From Spirochaetaceae bacterium (GTDB taxonomy: Bacteria > Spirochaetota > Spirochaetia > Treponematales > Breznakiellaceae): a stretch of DNA of 24,187 bases. Both the position numbers and the translations under genes were made by a program. Below, one piece after another: positions 1-7,343 of this stretch. Location of the stretch: NCBI GenBank assembly GCA_031255315.1, contig JAIRSS010000240.1, forward strand, positions 1-24,187. The letters are read 5' to 3'. The notes below the pieces were generated by a model that saw only the letters and a program-made list of their open reading frames with translations, had not been told where the DNA came from and searched no databases. Position 1 is the first letter of the stretch, and each line of letters starts with the position of its first letter.

Positions 1-599
1 TCATACTACGTGAAATCAGCGAGCACACGGCGATAACACACACGGCACGATAGATACATGCGGAAAACATCAGGTCCAGCTTGTAATACCGCATCCCTAT
101 CCGCCTCTACCCCTTTAGCCGCCGGAACATCCGCTCCACATCATTCCTCTGTTTATACAGCTCCCTGTCATATTCCCAGGGTTCCTTCCGGTTCTTCTTC
201 GCCGGTACTGCCGGGCTATACCCCCACTCAAACGCCAGCCGTCGGGTCTCCCACCCCTCATACGCCCGGTCCATTAACAAAAACAGCGGACCCTCCCCGT
301 CAGGATGCGCCTTGACCGAACTTGAATCCAGGGAAACCACCGTTATCCGCCTGTTCGTTATCTGTTCCTCCGTGAGAGCGTGAAAAATCCGTTCCAAGAC
401 GCCGTTTTTTGCCCAGCGGTTGATTCTGACGTAGATGGTATGCCCGGGGCCGAATGCCTCGGGGAGGGCCCGCCATGTGCAGCCATTTTCGCAGATACAG
501 ATTATGGCGTCAAGGAAGCGGCTGGTATCGACTTTCACGTTTCCCGCTGTTTGGGAAAAAGGTTCATAATTTTTTTCGCTGTTCCCGGGTTAATTTCAT
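1..599 (-). pseudogene. IS5-family transposase, decayed, runs off the left edge
   Basis: This is a DDE transposase relic of the IS5/IS427 type. The recognisable order is a helix-rich N-terminal block ending in ENGCTWRALPEAFGPG, the first catalytic Asp in VVSLDSSSVKAHPD, the second in LLMDRAYEG, and the Glu in RNDVERMFRRLKG. Three lesions are visible. A start ATG at 599 begins MKLTREQRKK and stops at TGA after an A7 run; removing one A joins it to the main frame, which reads NYEPFSQTAGNVKVDT. The stretch between the first and second Asp is about 50-60 residues shorter than in the family, so the GGW-TKIH region is gone. An amber codon at 107-109 follows RRLKG, after which the same frame still reads RRIGMRYYKLDLMF to the window edge. 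Family members of this kind sometimes use a programmed frameshift, so the A7 lesion alone would not prove decay. The deletion and the amber codon do. Confidence 0.85.
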
Positions 600-620
600 G
601 GCCTGAGTATAGCATGTTTT

Positions 621-640
621 CCTAGTGTGAACAGGCTCTG
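621..640. repeat. Probable outer terminal inverted repeat of the IS5-type relic
   Basis: Read leftward, this stretch is CAGAGCCTGTTCACACTAGG, which resembles the GAGCCTGTTCAC-type ends of IS5-family elements. It lies about 20 bases outside the transposase start, as expected for an element end. The partner end would be left of the window, so the repeat cannot be confirmed here. Confidence 0.5.
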
Positions 641-876
641 GCTGCTACAACACCGCTAACCAAACAATAGCCGACGATCAGTATCTTGCCCAGGTTACTA
701 AACTGGGCGATTCCCCAAAGCGGCACTTGAAGGCCCCGCAGGTCCGCACGAACCTTTACGAGCGACGCGATGCTTGCCGGGCGCTGCACGCTCATAGGTT
801 TTCTCAAGAACAGTGAATTCCGGAGAATACCGATGCTCAACAGCGACTCAGTAATACGCGGGGTAAATATCCGCAA
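622..876 (-). other. Open frame of doubtful coding status, cut by the IS5 end
   Basis: An 84-codon open frame starts inside the last codons of cca and ends at a TAG that belongs to the IS end; its last residues, RACSH, are encoded by the terminal repeat. The translation holds a hydrophobic patch near its end (GKILIVGYCLVSGVV) and matches no family I recognise. It may be the N-terminal piece of a gene split by the insertion, or chance. Nothing else is evident between 641 and 847. Confidence 0.2.
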
Positions 877-2401
877 CTAACCTGAACCTGCGGGGAAACC
901 AACGCCGTTCGGCAATTACGCCGGCGGCGCTGGTTGCCGGTGCGGGGGAAGGGGGCGCGGCCGCAGTCTTCCCGCAGCACCGGCCCCGACGGAGGAACAT
1001 CCCGGCCCCCGGAATTTGGTGACGGTGCGGCGTATCAGTTCCTGGGGGAGCGCAGCGCGTCCGCGCGTAGTTGGCGGCGATTTCCAGGAGGGCTTCTTTC
1101 CGGTTAAGGGCCGGGTCGTTCACAACGGCTTCCAGAAGTTCATGAAGGATGATTCCCATGCCGGGGCCGGGCGTGACGCCGGTTTCCATGAGGTCTTTGC
1201 CGGATACGGCAAGGTCTTTGAGGGAGAAGGCCCGGCTTTGAGCCAGGACCGTCTCCACCCGGTTCATAAGGGGAAGGAGCAGCCCGGGGGCGGGGGATCT
1301 GCCGGTAGTCCCGAAGGCGTCGCACTGGCGCAGAGCGTAGAGGTCTTCCAGGTTTTCCTCCCCAATCCGGATGATGAAACGCCGTACCGCCGCATCCGTC
1401 CAGGCGTCTTCATAGAAAAACATATGCTCTTCAATTAAGTGAACCGCCGCGCCGGTTACGGCGTTGGGATACCGGTACGAGGCAAGGATGTTCCGGGCCA
1501 GCCGGGCGGATTCCCGTTCATGGTTGTGGAACGTCCATACCCCCTCCTTCAGGTCCCGGGTGCGCGGCTTCCCTATATCGTGAAACAGGGCCGCCAAAAT
1601 AACCGGGAGGGGGAACTTCTGCGCGGCGGCATAGTCGCAGGCCAGGAGGGAATGGTCCAGCACATCGAAACGGTGGTATCCCTTCTGTTCCACCCCCCGG
1701 CAGGCCGCCAGGTCCGGAAGGAGAAGCGCCAGAAGGCCGGTCCGTTCCATAGGCAGGAAAGCGCCGGACGGTTTAGGAGATGTGAGAATCTTATCCATCT
1801 CATTCCGGATCCGCTCAGGAGAAACCTTGGCGGTAGTTCCCAATGCGCCGGGAACAGCGGCCAGGACAGCCTCCTCAATGGTGAACCCCAGTTGGGCGGC
1901 GAAGCGCACAGCCCGCAGGGGCCGCAGCCCGTCCTCGGCGAACCGCTCTTCAGCCCGGCCCACGCAGCGGATAATGCCCTGTTTGACATCCGCCGCCCCG
2001 CCAAAGGGGTCCACCAGGCGGCCTCCGGGAAGTTCCAGGGCCATGGCGTTCATGGTAAAGTCCCGGCGGGAAAGGTCTTCCTCAATCGCGGCGGCGTATT
2101 CCACCCTGCCGGGCCGCCTGCCGTCGTGGTAATCCGATTCGGTACGGAACGTCGTCGTCTCCAGGGAATTGCCTTTATAGAGGATCGTTACCGTCCCGTG
2201 TTTGATCCCTGTCGGAATGACTGTTTTGAAAAGAGTCATCACTTCTTCAGGCCGGGCGTCGGTAGCCAGGTCCCAGTCATGGGCCTTTTTCCCCCGGAGG
2301 ATGTCCCGGACCGCGCCGCCCACCAAAAACGCCTGCTTTCCGGCCCGGTTAAAAATCCCGGCCGCTTCTTTCAATATTGGATGAATTTTCACGTTGCCCA
2401 C
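848..2401 (-). CDS. cca: CCA tRNA nucleotidyltransferase (poly(A) polymerase family) with HD domain
   Basis: The enzyme adds or repairs the 3' CCA of tRNAs in the cytoplasm, using CTP and ATP. The head domain carries the class II nucleotidyltransferase signature GGAVRD (residues 28-33) and the metal-binding DWD (42-44), followed by RRDFTMNAMA (112-121), EDGLRPLRAVRFAAQLGF (about 156-173) and ERIRNE (196-201). An HD hydrolase-type domain follows, with HDIGK at 274-278. Recognisable family sequence ends near residue 450. The last 65 or so residues are Pro/Arg/Ala rich, look like translated non-coding DNA, and run toward the IS5 relic, so the native stop may have been lost. The start used is GTG at 2401; GTG at 2392 is an alternative. 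No Shine-Dalgarno sequence precedes either. It is divergent from the thiamine pyrophosphokinase gene. Confidence 0.93.
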   Translation of the reverse strand: MGNVKIHPILKEAAGIFNRAGKQAFLVGGAVRDILRGKKAHDWDLATDARPEEVMTLFKTVIPTGIKHGTVTILYKGNSLETTTFRTESDYHDGRRPGRVEYAAAIEEDLSRRDFTMNAMALELPGGRLVDPFGGAADVKQGIIRCVGRAEERFAEDGLRPLRAVRFAAQLGFTIEEAVLAAVPGALGTTAKVSPERIRNEMDKILTSPKPSGAFLPMERTGLLALLLPDLAACRGVEQKGYHRFDVLDHSLLACDYAAAQKFPLPVILAALFHDIGKPRTRDLKEGVWTFHNHERESARLARNILASYRYPNAVTGAAVHLIEEHMFFYEDAWTDAAVRRFIIRIGEENLEDLYALRQCDAFGTTGRSPAPGLLLPLMNRVETVLAQSRAFSLKDLAVSGKDLMETGVTPGPGMGIILHELLEAVVNDPALNRKEALLEIAANYARTRCAPPGTDTPHRHQIPGAGMFLRRGRCCGKTAAAPPSPAPATSAAGVIAERRWFPRRFRLVADIYPAYY

Positions 2402-2422
2402 CGGCAGGCAGTATACTATAAT
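2394..2422 (+). promoter_or_regulatory. Sigma-70-type promoter for the thiN-folD run
   Basis: TTGCCC at 2394-2399, a 17-base spacer and a perfect TATAAT at 2417-2422 lie about 100 bases before the thiamine pyrophosphokinase start. The -35 box lies inside the first codons of cca, so the two divergent genes share this stretch. Confidence 0.6.
2410..2415 (-). promoter_or_regulatory. Possible -10 box for cca
   Basis: The leftward strand reads TATACT here, 8 bases before the GTG start of cca. No convincing -35 is present (T-rich at about 2433-2438). If used, the transcript would be leaderless or nearly so, which would fit the missing Shine-Dalgarno. It overlaps the rightward thiN promoter. Confidence 0.3.
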
Positions 2423-2520
2423 AGAAGACCAGAAAAAAGCTCCGGACGGAATGGGCGCGCCGCGGTGTTCCGCGCCGGAAAGCCGCTGTGTAGAAAACTG
2501 ATAGAGGATAGGGAGGCGTT

Positions 2521-3192
2521 ATGCGGGGAATTGTGTTCATAGGCGGGGAAGGGCCGCCTCCTGAACGGCGCCGGGCGCTCTCGAAGGGCGCGGGGCTTAT
2601 CGTCGCCGCTGATTCGGGACTGACGGCCGCAGAAGACGCCGGCGTTGCGGTAGATCTGATAGTGGGGGACATGGATTCCCTGGACGATCCGGGCAGGCTC
2701 GAAAAGTACCCTCCCGGACGGATCTTCCGGTATCCCCCGGATAAAGACGATACGGATACGGAACTGGCCCTGCGCCTTCTGTGGGACCGGGGCTGTGATG
2801 AGGCGTGGCTTATCGGCGGCGGCGGCGGCAGGACGGATCACTTGTTGGCCATCCGGTCCCTTTTTGAACGGGACCGGAAGCCGGATCGCTGGGTTACTTC
2901 CCGGGAAGACATCTTTTATGTGCGGGAAGGCGCGGTGTTTTCCCCGCCGCCTGATGTATGGGGCGCGGCGCGGCGCGGCGGAGGCGGAGTATCGGTCTTT
3001 CCTCTGGAAACCGGGCCGTGGCGGGCCGAAAGCTGGGGGCTCGCCTGGCCGCTTAACGGATTATCCTGGAACCGGGGATTTTTTGGTGTAAGCAACGCGG
3101 CCCCTGAAGGGGATTTTGAGATCCGGGCGCTCCAGGGAGGATTTTTGGTGATAGCAGTGCGGGAGGATGAAGATGGCGGCCCGGGTAATTGA
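2521..3192 (+). CDS. thiN: Thiamine pyrophosphokinase
   Basis: This enzyme transfers pyrophosphate from ATP to thiamine, making the cofactor thiamine diphosphate in the cytoplasm. Family motifs are clear: VAADSG (28-33), GDMDSL (49-54), DKDDTDTELA (74-83) and GGGGGRTDH (99-107), which together form the metal and substrate site. At 223 residues it has the usual length. GGGAGG lies 4 bases before the ATG, a strong ribosome binding site. It is the first gene of a rightward run and overlaps folD by 20 bases. No TPP riboswitch-like sequence is recognisable in the short leader. The pairing with folD may simply be a shared cofactor transcript. Confidence 0.9.
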   Translation: MRGIVFIGGEGPPPERRRALSKGAGLIVAADSGLTAAEDAGVAVDLIVGDMDSLDDPGRLEKYPPGRIFRYPPDKDDTDTELALRLLWDRGCDEAWLIGGGGGRTDHLLAIRSLFERDRKPDRWVTSREDIFYVREGAVFSPPPDVWGAARRGGGGVSVFPLETGPWRAESWGLAWPLNGLSWNRGFFGVSNAAPEGDFEIRALQGGFLVIAVREDEDGGPGN

Positions 3193-4045
3193 CGGAAAAA
3201 CGGCGGCCCAACGGGTCAGGGACGAGGTCCGCCGGCGCGTTCAGGTCCTGCGGGAAGCGGGGACGATTCCCTGCCTGGGCGTTATTCTGGTTGGGGAAGA
3301 CCCGGCGAGCCTCTCCTATGTAACCGCCAAGGAAAAAGCCCTGGCGGAGGCGGGCATGATAAGCTGGGACGTCAGGCTCCCCGCGGATACGGGAGAAGAG
3401 GCGCTTCTTGCCCATATCGCCGCTCTGAACCGGGACCCGGCGGTTCACGGCGTTCTGGTCCAACTGCCGTTGCCCGCTCATATACGGGAAGATCAGGTGA
3501 TCACCGCCCTAGATCCCCGGAAGGATGTGGACGGCTTTCACCCGCTTTCGGTGGGAAACCTGGCGCTTGGGAAACGCGGGTTCGTTCCCTGCACCCCCCA
3601 GGGCGTGATAACCCTGCTCCGGGAGGTGGACATCCCTCTGGCGGGCGCTCATGCGGTGGTGGTAGGCCGGTCCAACATCGTGGGGAAGCCTCTGGTGAAC
3701 CTGCTCTCCCGCCGGGAATACAACGCTACGGTAACTTTGTGCCACACGGGTACCCGGGACCTGGCCCGGTATACCCGGGACGCGGACATCCTCATCGCCG
3801 CCGCGGGGAAGGCGGGCCTCATCACGGCGGACATGATCAAGGAGGGGGCGGCGGTCATCGACGTCGGGGTAAACCGCGTGCCGGACCCGGCGGCGAAAAA
3901 GGGATACCGCCTTAAGGGGGACGTGGATTTTGTGGGGGCGGCGGAACGGGCTTCGGTTATTACCCCCGTACCCGGCGGGGTGGGGCCTATGACCATCGCC
4001 ATGCTTCTGCGGAATGTAGTGCAGGCGGCGGAAGATTCGGAATAA
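3173..4045 (+). CDS. folD: Bifunctional methylenetetrahydrofolate dehydrogenase / methenyltetrahydrofolate cyclohydrolase
   Basis: FolD interconverts 5,10-methylene-, 5,10-methenyl- and 10-formyl-tetrahydrofolate, with NADP+ as cofactor. Visible signatures are SYVTAKEKA with catalytic Tyr49 and Lys53, VQLPLP (96-101), KDVDGFHPLSVGNL (117-130), the cofactor-site GRSNIVGKP and the late PVPGGVGPMTIAML. I chose the second ATG at 3173, giving 290 residues, because GGGAGG at 3161-3166 is spaced 6 bases from it but directly abuts the first ATG at 3167. The gene overlaps the end of thiN, so translation is probably coupled. Termite-gut spirochaetes use folate-bound one-carbon units heavily, but nothing here ties the gene to a particular pathway. 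Confidence 0.95.
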   Translation: MAARVIDGKTAAQRVRDEVRRRVQVLREAGTIPCLGVILVGEDPASLSYVTAKEKALAEAGMISWDVRLPADTGEEALLAHIAALNRDPAVHGVLVQLPLPAHIREDQVITALDPRKDVDGFHPLSVGNLALGKRGFVPCTPQGVITLLREVDIPLAGAHAVVVGRSNIVGKPLVNLLSRREYNATVTLCHTGTRDLARYTRDADILIAAAGKAGLITADMIKEGAAVIDVGVNRVPDPAAKKGYRLKGDVDFVGAAERASVITPVPGGVGPMTIAMLLRNVVQAAEDSE

Positions 4046-4101
4046 TCCTGGCCGGTGGGGGAGTAGAACGTGTATTTTATATTCAAAATGAGGAGTGAAC
4101 T

Positions 4102-4464
4102 ATGAATGATGTAGAACCCCGGGACGGCTATACGCCGTCCAGCGTCTTAGCGAAACAAGGGGTAACCGCAATCGGCAGCCTTATCGGGGGGGTCGGTCTT
4201 TTGATTGCCGGTTCCCTTCCCCCGGTTCCCGGTGTTATTGTCGGGGCGCTTGTCGGGGTAATCGGCGCGGGGGCCGCTCTGTCCAAAAACCGGGACGACC
4301 GTAAGCTCGGCGTCCTTGCCGCAGTTGCGGGGGGCCTTACCATGTTTTCCAAAATCGGGTTCATGAAGCCCCTGGCGGGAACTCTTTTGGCGGTAGGCGC
4401 TGTCGGGCTTTTGGCGGTGGGCGTCTGGAACGGCGTCAAATTCCTGAAAGGGCTTAAGAACTAG
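4102..4464 (+). CDS. Small glycine-rich multi-pass membrane protein, unknown function
   Basis: This 120-residue protein has no family I can name. After a polar 17-residue start it shows about four hydrophobic glycine/alanine-rich segments: roughly 20-36, 42-60, 68-82 and 90-108. The second and third are separated by the charged loop SKNRDDRK, and it ends in a basic tail (KFLKGLKN). It looks like an inner-membrane protein with close helix packing. AGGAG sits 6 bases before the ATG. It follows folD by 56 bases and is followed by miaB after only 2 bases, with no good ribosome binding site for miaB, so miaB translation probably depends on reading through this gene. Its position between folD and miaB says little about its function. 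Confidence 0.75.
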   Translation: MNDVEPRDGYTPSSVLAKQGVTAIGSLIGGVGLLIAGSLPPVPGVIVGALVGVIGAGAALSKNRDDRKLGVLAAVAGGLTMFSKIGFMKPLAGTLLAVGAVGLLAVGVWNGVKFLKGLKN

Positions 4465-4466
4465 GC

Positions 4467-5801
4467 GTGACCTATTTTTTTGAGACCTACGGGTGCCAGA
4501 TGAATACCGCTGAGTCGGCGGCCCTGAGCCGTGTGCTGAAGGATCGGGGCTGGCAGGCCGCGCAAAACGGGGAAACCGCCGATCTCGTGCTTATCAACAC
4601 CTGTTCGGTCCGGGAAACCGCGGAAAAACGGGTCATGGGCCGGCTTGCCCAGTACGCCGCCTTGAAGAAAAAGCGGCCCTTCACGCTGATTGCGGCCGGC
4701 TGCATGGCCCAGCGTCTGGGAGAGGGCCTCAAAGATGCGTCCGGGGCGGTTGATTACGTTATGGGAACTTCCTCCCGCTCCATCTTCCCCCTGATTCTGG
4801 AAGCGGTGGAACAGGACGGGGCGGGGTTTCATCTTTCCGGGGAACAGCCGGTTTTCACGTTTTCTTCTTCCCATCTTGAGGAAGGGCGCTTCCGCAGCTT
4901 TGTTCCCATCATGCATGGGTGCAACAACTTCTGTTCCTACTGCATCGTCCCCTATGTGCGGGGCCGGGAAACCTCCCGGGACCCGGCTTCCGTCATGGAG
5001 GAAATTCGCCTCCTTGCCGGCCAGGGGGTCAGGGAAATCACCCTTTTGGGGCAAAACGTCAACACCTACCGCTGGGAAGGGGCCGGAGGTCCTTCTGTGG
5101 ACTTCCCCGGCCTCCTGGAACTGATCGCCCGGGAAACTGCGGGAACCCCCATACAGTGGGTGCGGTTTTTGTCGGCCAACCCCAAAGATTTCTCCCGCCG
5201 GACCATTGCCGTCATGGCGGAAAACCCGGTGTTCTGCCGGCATCTCCATCTCTGCGTCCAGCACGGCGCCAACCGGATACTCGCCGCCATGAACCGCCGG
5301 TATACCCGCGAAACCTACCTGAGCCTGGCGGAGGAAATCCGCCGCGCTATGCCGGACCTGAGCTTTTCCACGGACATTCTGGTCGGTTTCCCCGGAGAAA
5401 CCGAGGCGGACCTGGACGAGACCCTCTCCCTCATGGAGGAAGTGCGGTTTCTCTACGCCTATATGTACCATTACAACCCCCGTGAAGGGACCGCCGCCTA
5501 CCGCCTGCCGGGACGCATCCCGGAGGCGGTCAAACGGAAACGGCTGTCCCGGGTCATCGCCCTTCAAAAAAAACATACCCGGGAATTGCTTGAAAGCCGC
5601 ATAGGAATGCGGGAAAAAGTTTTAATTGAAGGAATTTCCCGGAAAAATGCCGATGAATTAATAACCCGCACTGAAAAGGATGAAATGGTGGCGGTTCCCG
5701 GTTCACCCAGGATGATAGGTTCTTTTGCCCGCCTTACCCTTTCGTCCCTGCGGGGAAATACTTTTCGTACAAAGGAGCTTCAGTTATGCCATGGCGATTA
5801 A
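4467..5801 (+). CDS. miaB: tRNA-2-methylthio-N6-dimethylallyladenosine synthase MiaB
   Basis: MiaB is a radical-SAM methylthiotransferase that adds the 2-methylthio group to i6A37 of tRNAs. The N-terminal UPF0004 domain has the three auxiliary-cluster cysteines Cys10 (FETYGCQMN), Cys46 (NTCSVRE) and Cys79 (AAGCMAQ). The radical-SAM cluster motif is GCNNFCSYCIVPYVRGRE with Cys152, Cys156 and Cys159. A TRAM RNA-binding domain occupies about 375-440. The usual HLHLPVQSGS segment reads HLHLCVQHGAN (259-269), a noticeable change in a conserved stretch. The start is GTG at 4467, required to include the conserved FFETYGCQMN; it has no good ribosome binding site and lies 2 bases after the previous stop. 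At 444 residues it is family-sized. Confidence 0.95.
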   Translation: MTYFFETYGCQMNTAESAALSRVLKDRGWQAAQNGETADLVLINTCSVRETAEKRVMGRLAQYAALKKKRPFTLIAAGCMAQRLGEGLKDASGAVDYVMGTSSRSIFPLILEAVEQDGAGFHLSGEQPVFTFSSSHLEEGRFRSFVPIMHGCNNFCSYCIVPYVRGRETSRDPASVMEEIRLLAGQGVREITLLGQNVNTYRWEGAGGPSVDFPGLLELIARETAGTPIQWVRFLSANPKDFSRRTIAVMAENPVFCRHLHLCVQHGANRILAAMNRRYTRETYLSLAEEIRRAMPDLSFSTDILVGFPGETEADLDETLSLMEEVRFLYAYMYHYNPREGTAAYRLPGRIPEAVKRKRLSRVIALQKKHTRELLESRIGMREKVLIEGISRKNADELITRTEKDEMVAVPGSPRMIGSFARLTLSSLRGNTFRTKELQLCHGD

Positions 5802-6121
5802 TAGGATTCGTTCTTCTTTTTGGAATTCTTCTTGTTTTTATAACCTTAAATTTGGGGAATACGTGTAATATCTCCTTTGGGTTTAAAACGATATCTGACG
5901 TGCCGGTGTTTCTCACCGTCTTCTGCGCGTTTGCCGTAGGCCTGCTCTGCGCCATTCCGCTGTCGTTTTCCGTCCGGCAACGGAAAAAAGCCAAACCGGG
6001 GAAACTTTTCTCCCCGAAAGGTGCGCGGAAATCCGGGAAAAAGAATAAAGGAGCGGTTCCCGGCGAGGAAACCCCCGAGGTATCCTCGTACCAGGATGAA
6101 AGCTCCTATGGGATCGATTAA
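5786..6121 (+). CDS. LapA-domain-like small membrane protein
   Basis: This 111-residue protein has two membrane segments (about 5-23 and 40-60) separated by NLGNTCNISFGFKTISDVP, followed by a basic, lysine-rich cytoplasmic tail and an acidic end. That layout, with the N-x-x-x-x-x-I-x-F-G-F loop between two helices, is typical of the LapA/DUF1049 family, named for lipopolysaccharide-assembly proteins. Many members outside enterobacteria have no known role, and treponemes lack classical LPS, so function is open. AAGGAG lies 9 bases before the ATG. It overlaps the end of miaB by 16 bases and the next gene by about 26, so it is part of the same transcript. Confidence 0.7.
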   Translation: MPWRLIGFVLLFGILLVFITLNLGNTCNISFGFKTISDVPVFLTVFCAFAVGLLCAIPLSFSVRQRKKAKPGKLFSPKGARKSGKKNKGAVPGEETPEVSSYQDESSYGID

Positions 6122-7079
6122 TTTCCGGTTTCCCGGCATCCGCTTTGCCGCGGCGGCGTTGGTGTTCCTCTCATTCCAATCATTCCAAAGCCTTCATTCC
6201 ATATACCCCCAGGAAAGCGGTTCCTCCCTGTTAACCGCCGAGATAGAAACTCTGCGGAAAACCCTGCACGCCCCGAATGTTCCCGCCTCAGGCAGGCGGG
6301 AAGCCGCTATACGGCTTGCCCGTTTTTTGACCCTTTCGGGGAACCAGGAGGGAGCCGCCGACGCCTGGTTTACAGCCGCCGAAGCGGGAACGCGGGACGA
6401 TCGGCTCCTTCTTGAGGGGGTCCGCTGTCTTATCGCCCTGGGGCAGTTTGACGCCGCCGGGGAATACGTCAGCCGCATCCTTCTCACCGGAAACAACCGG
6501 GAGGTACAGGCGGAAGCCCGTTACCTGGGCGCTCAGATTCAGGCGTTCAGGACGGGGAACGGCGGGGTTCTGAATACCTTCCTCATGAGCGCCGAGTATG
6601 CGGACAAGCGGCCCTCCACGCTCTATACCCTCTGGCGTATCACCGGGGAAGACGCCTACAAAACCCGTCTGGAAACCGATTACCCCTCCAGCCCTGAAGC
6701 CCGCATCAGCCAGGACGTTTCCGTCAGGCAGGTCCAGAGCGCGCCCACCGCCATGTGGATCCTCTTTCCTGGCCGGGAAGGGATCAGTCTCAGCGAACCC
6801 TCCCCGGCCGCCGGAAGCCCTGGGTCCGTTGCGGCCCGTCCTGTTCCGGCTCCACCGGCGGCGGGAAGCGTTGTACTCCAAACCGGTCTTTTCAGCCGGG
6901 AAGAAAATACGGCTGCTATGACGGAACGGCTTAAAGAAGCAGGCTTTACCGCCCTTGTAACGCGCCGCCGGATAAACGGGACGGAATACTGGGCTGTCGG
7001 CGTCCCGCCGGGGGAAAACATGAATGATACCACGCTGGCCCTTAAAAACGCAGGGTTTGAATCCTTTCCCGTGTATTGA
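6096..7079 (+). CDS. Exported SPOR-domain protein
   Basis: The N-terminus carries a basic stretch and a hydrophobic core (FAAAALVFLSF) followed by a polar region, so it is probably a signal peptide or membrane anchor. The middle, about residues 50-190, is helical and TPR-like (alanine-rich, with repeated AA.W and YLGAQIQA patterns). After a proline/alanine linker, the last 70 residues, from VVLQTGLFSREENT to the C-terminus, form a SPOR domain, which in other bacteria binds denuded peptidoglycan, often at the division site. A role in cell-wall growth or division is therefore likely but inferred. The start is uncertain: ATG 6096 or ATG 6108, both inside the end of the upstream gene and neither with a strong ribosome binding site. 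Last gene of the thiN-to-SPOR run. Confidence 0.75.
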   Translation: MKAPMGSINFRFPGIRFAAAALVFLSFQSFQSLHSIYPQESGSSLLTAEIETLRKTLHAPNVPASGRREAAIRLARFLTLSGNQEGAADAWFTAAEAGTRDDRLLLEGVRCLIALGQFDAAGEYVSRILLTGNNREVQAEARYLGAQIQAFRTGNGGVLNTFLMSAEYADKRPSTLYTLWRITGEDAYKTRLETDYPSSPEARISQDVSVRQVQSAPTAMWILFPGREGISLSEPSPAAGSPGSVAARPVPAPPAAGSVVLQTGLFSREENTAAMTERLKEAGFTALVTRRRINGTEYWAVGVPPGENMNDTTLALKNAGFESFPVY

Positions 7080-7191
7080 CTGTTTCGGGTGGAAAGACCG
7101 TGCATTGTACGGGAAAACCAAGCAAACACGGCTGAAACCGGTTCTCCCCCTGGGAGTTTGCCGCGCTTCGTGCTTACCCCCAATCGCCGAT

Positions 7192-7263
7192 CCGGCAATT
7201 TGCCGTACGCCCGCGTGACGGTATTGAACATGAGTTTTCTTTCCATCAAACACACGTTAATAT
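7192..7263. repeat. Dispersed intergenic repeat, copy A
   Basis: This begins with the perfect palindrome CGGCAATTTGCCG and continues with TACGCCCGCGTGACGGTATT, ending near CACACGTT. The same sequence recurs with changes at 7831-7921 and 20957-21027, always between genes. The stretch 7080-7191 before it shows no gene that I can support. Confidence 0.7.
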
Positions 7264-7267
7264 AAGA

Positions 7268-7305
7268 TGAGGCTGGTCCAAAACTTCAGTTTTAGATCAG
7301 CCTCA
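7268..7305. repeat. 38-bp palindromic hairpin repeat, copy 1
   Basis: The arms TGAGGCTGGTCCAAAAC and GTTTTAGATCAGCCTCA pair over 17 positions around a TTCA loop, with one C-A mismatch and one G-T pair. A second copy with 33 of 38 identical bases is at 16948-16985. No T-tract follows, so it is not a standard terminator. It lies 38 bases upstream of the IS1-type ORF. Confidence 0.8.
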
Positions 7306-7343
7306 GACGAATATACCATATCGAAACTTTATAGGGGGGAGTT

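Noticed and set aside
2423..2520. TPP riboswitch before the thiamine gene
   Set aside because: No TPP-riboswitch core, such as a CTGAGA element, is recognisable in the short leader.
1439..2542. Long rightward open frame opposite cca
   Set aside because: It is the complement of a clear cca gene; the translation is Gly/Pro/Arg rich with no family features, as expected in high-GC DNA.
4461..5576. Long leftward open frame opposite miaB
   Set aside because: Shadow of miaB, which has all its cysteine motifs in the other strand.
6288..7253. Long leftward open frame opposite the SPOR gene
   Set aside because: Shadow frame; its first residues come from intergenic repeat A and the rest is low-complexity complement of the SPOR gene.
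7268..7305. Hairpin as a Rho-independent terminator
   Set aside because: The stem is strong, but no T-tract follows on either strand.
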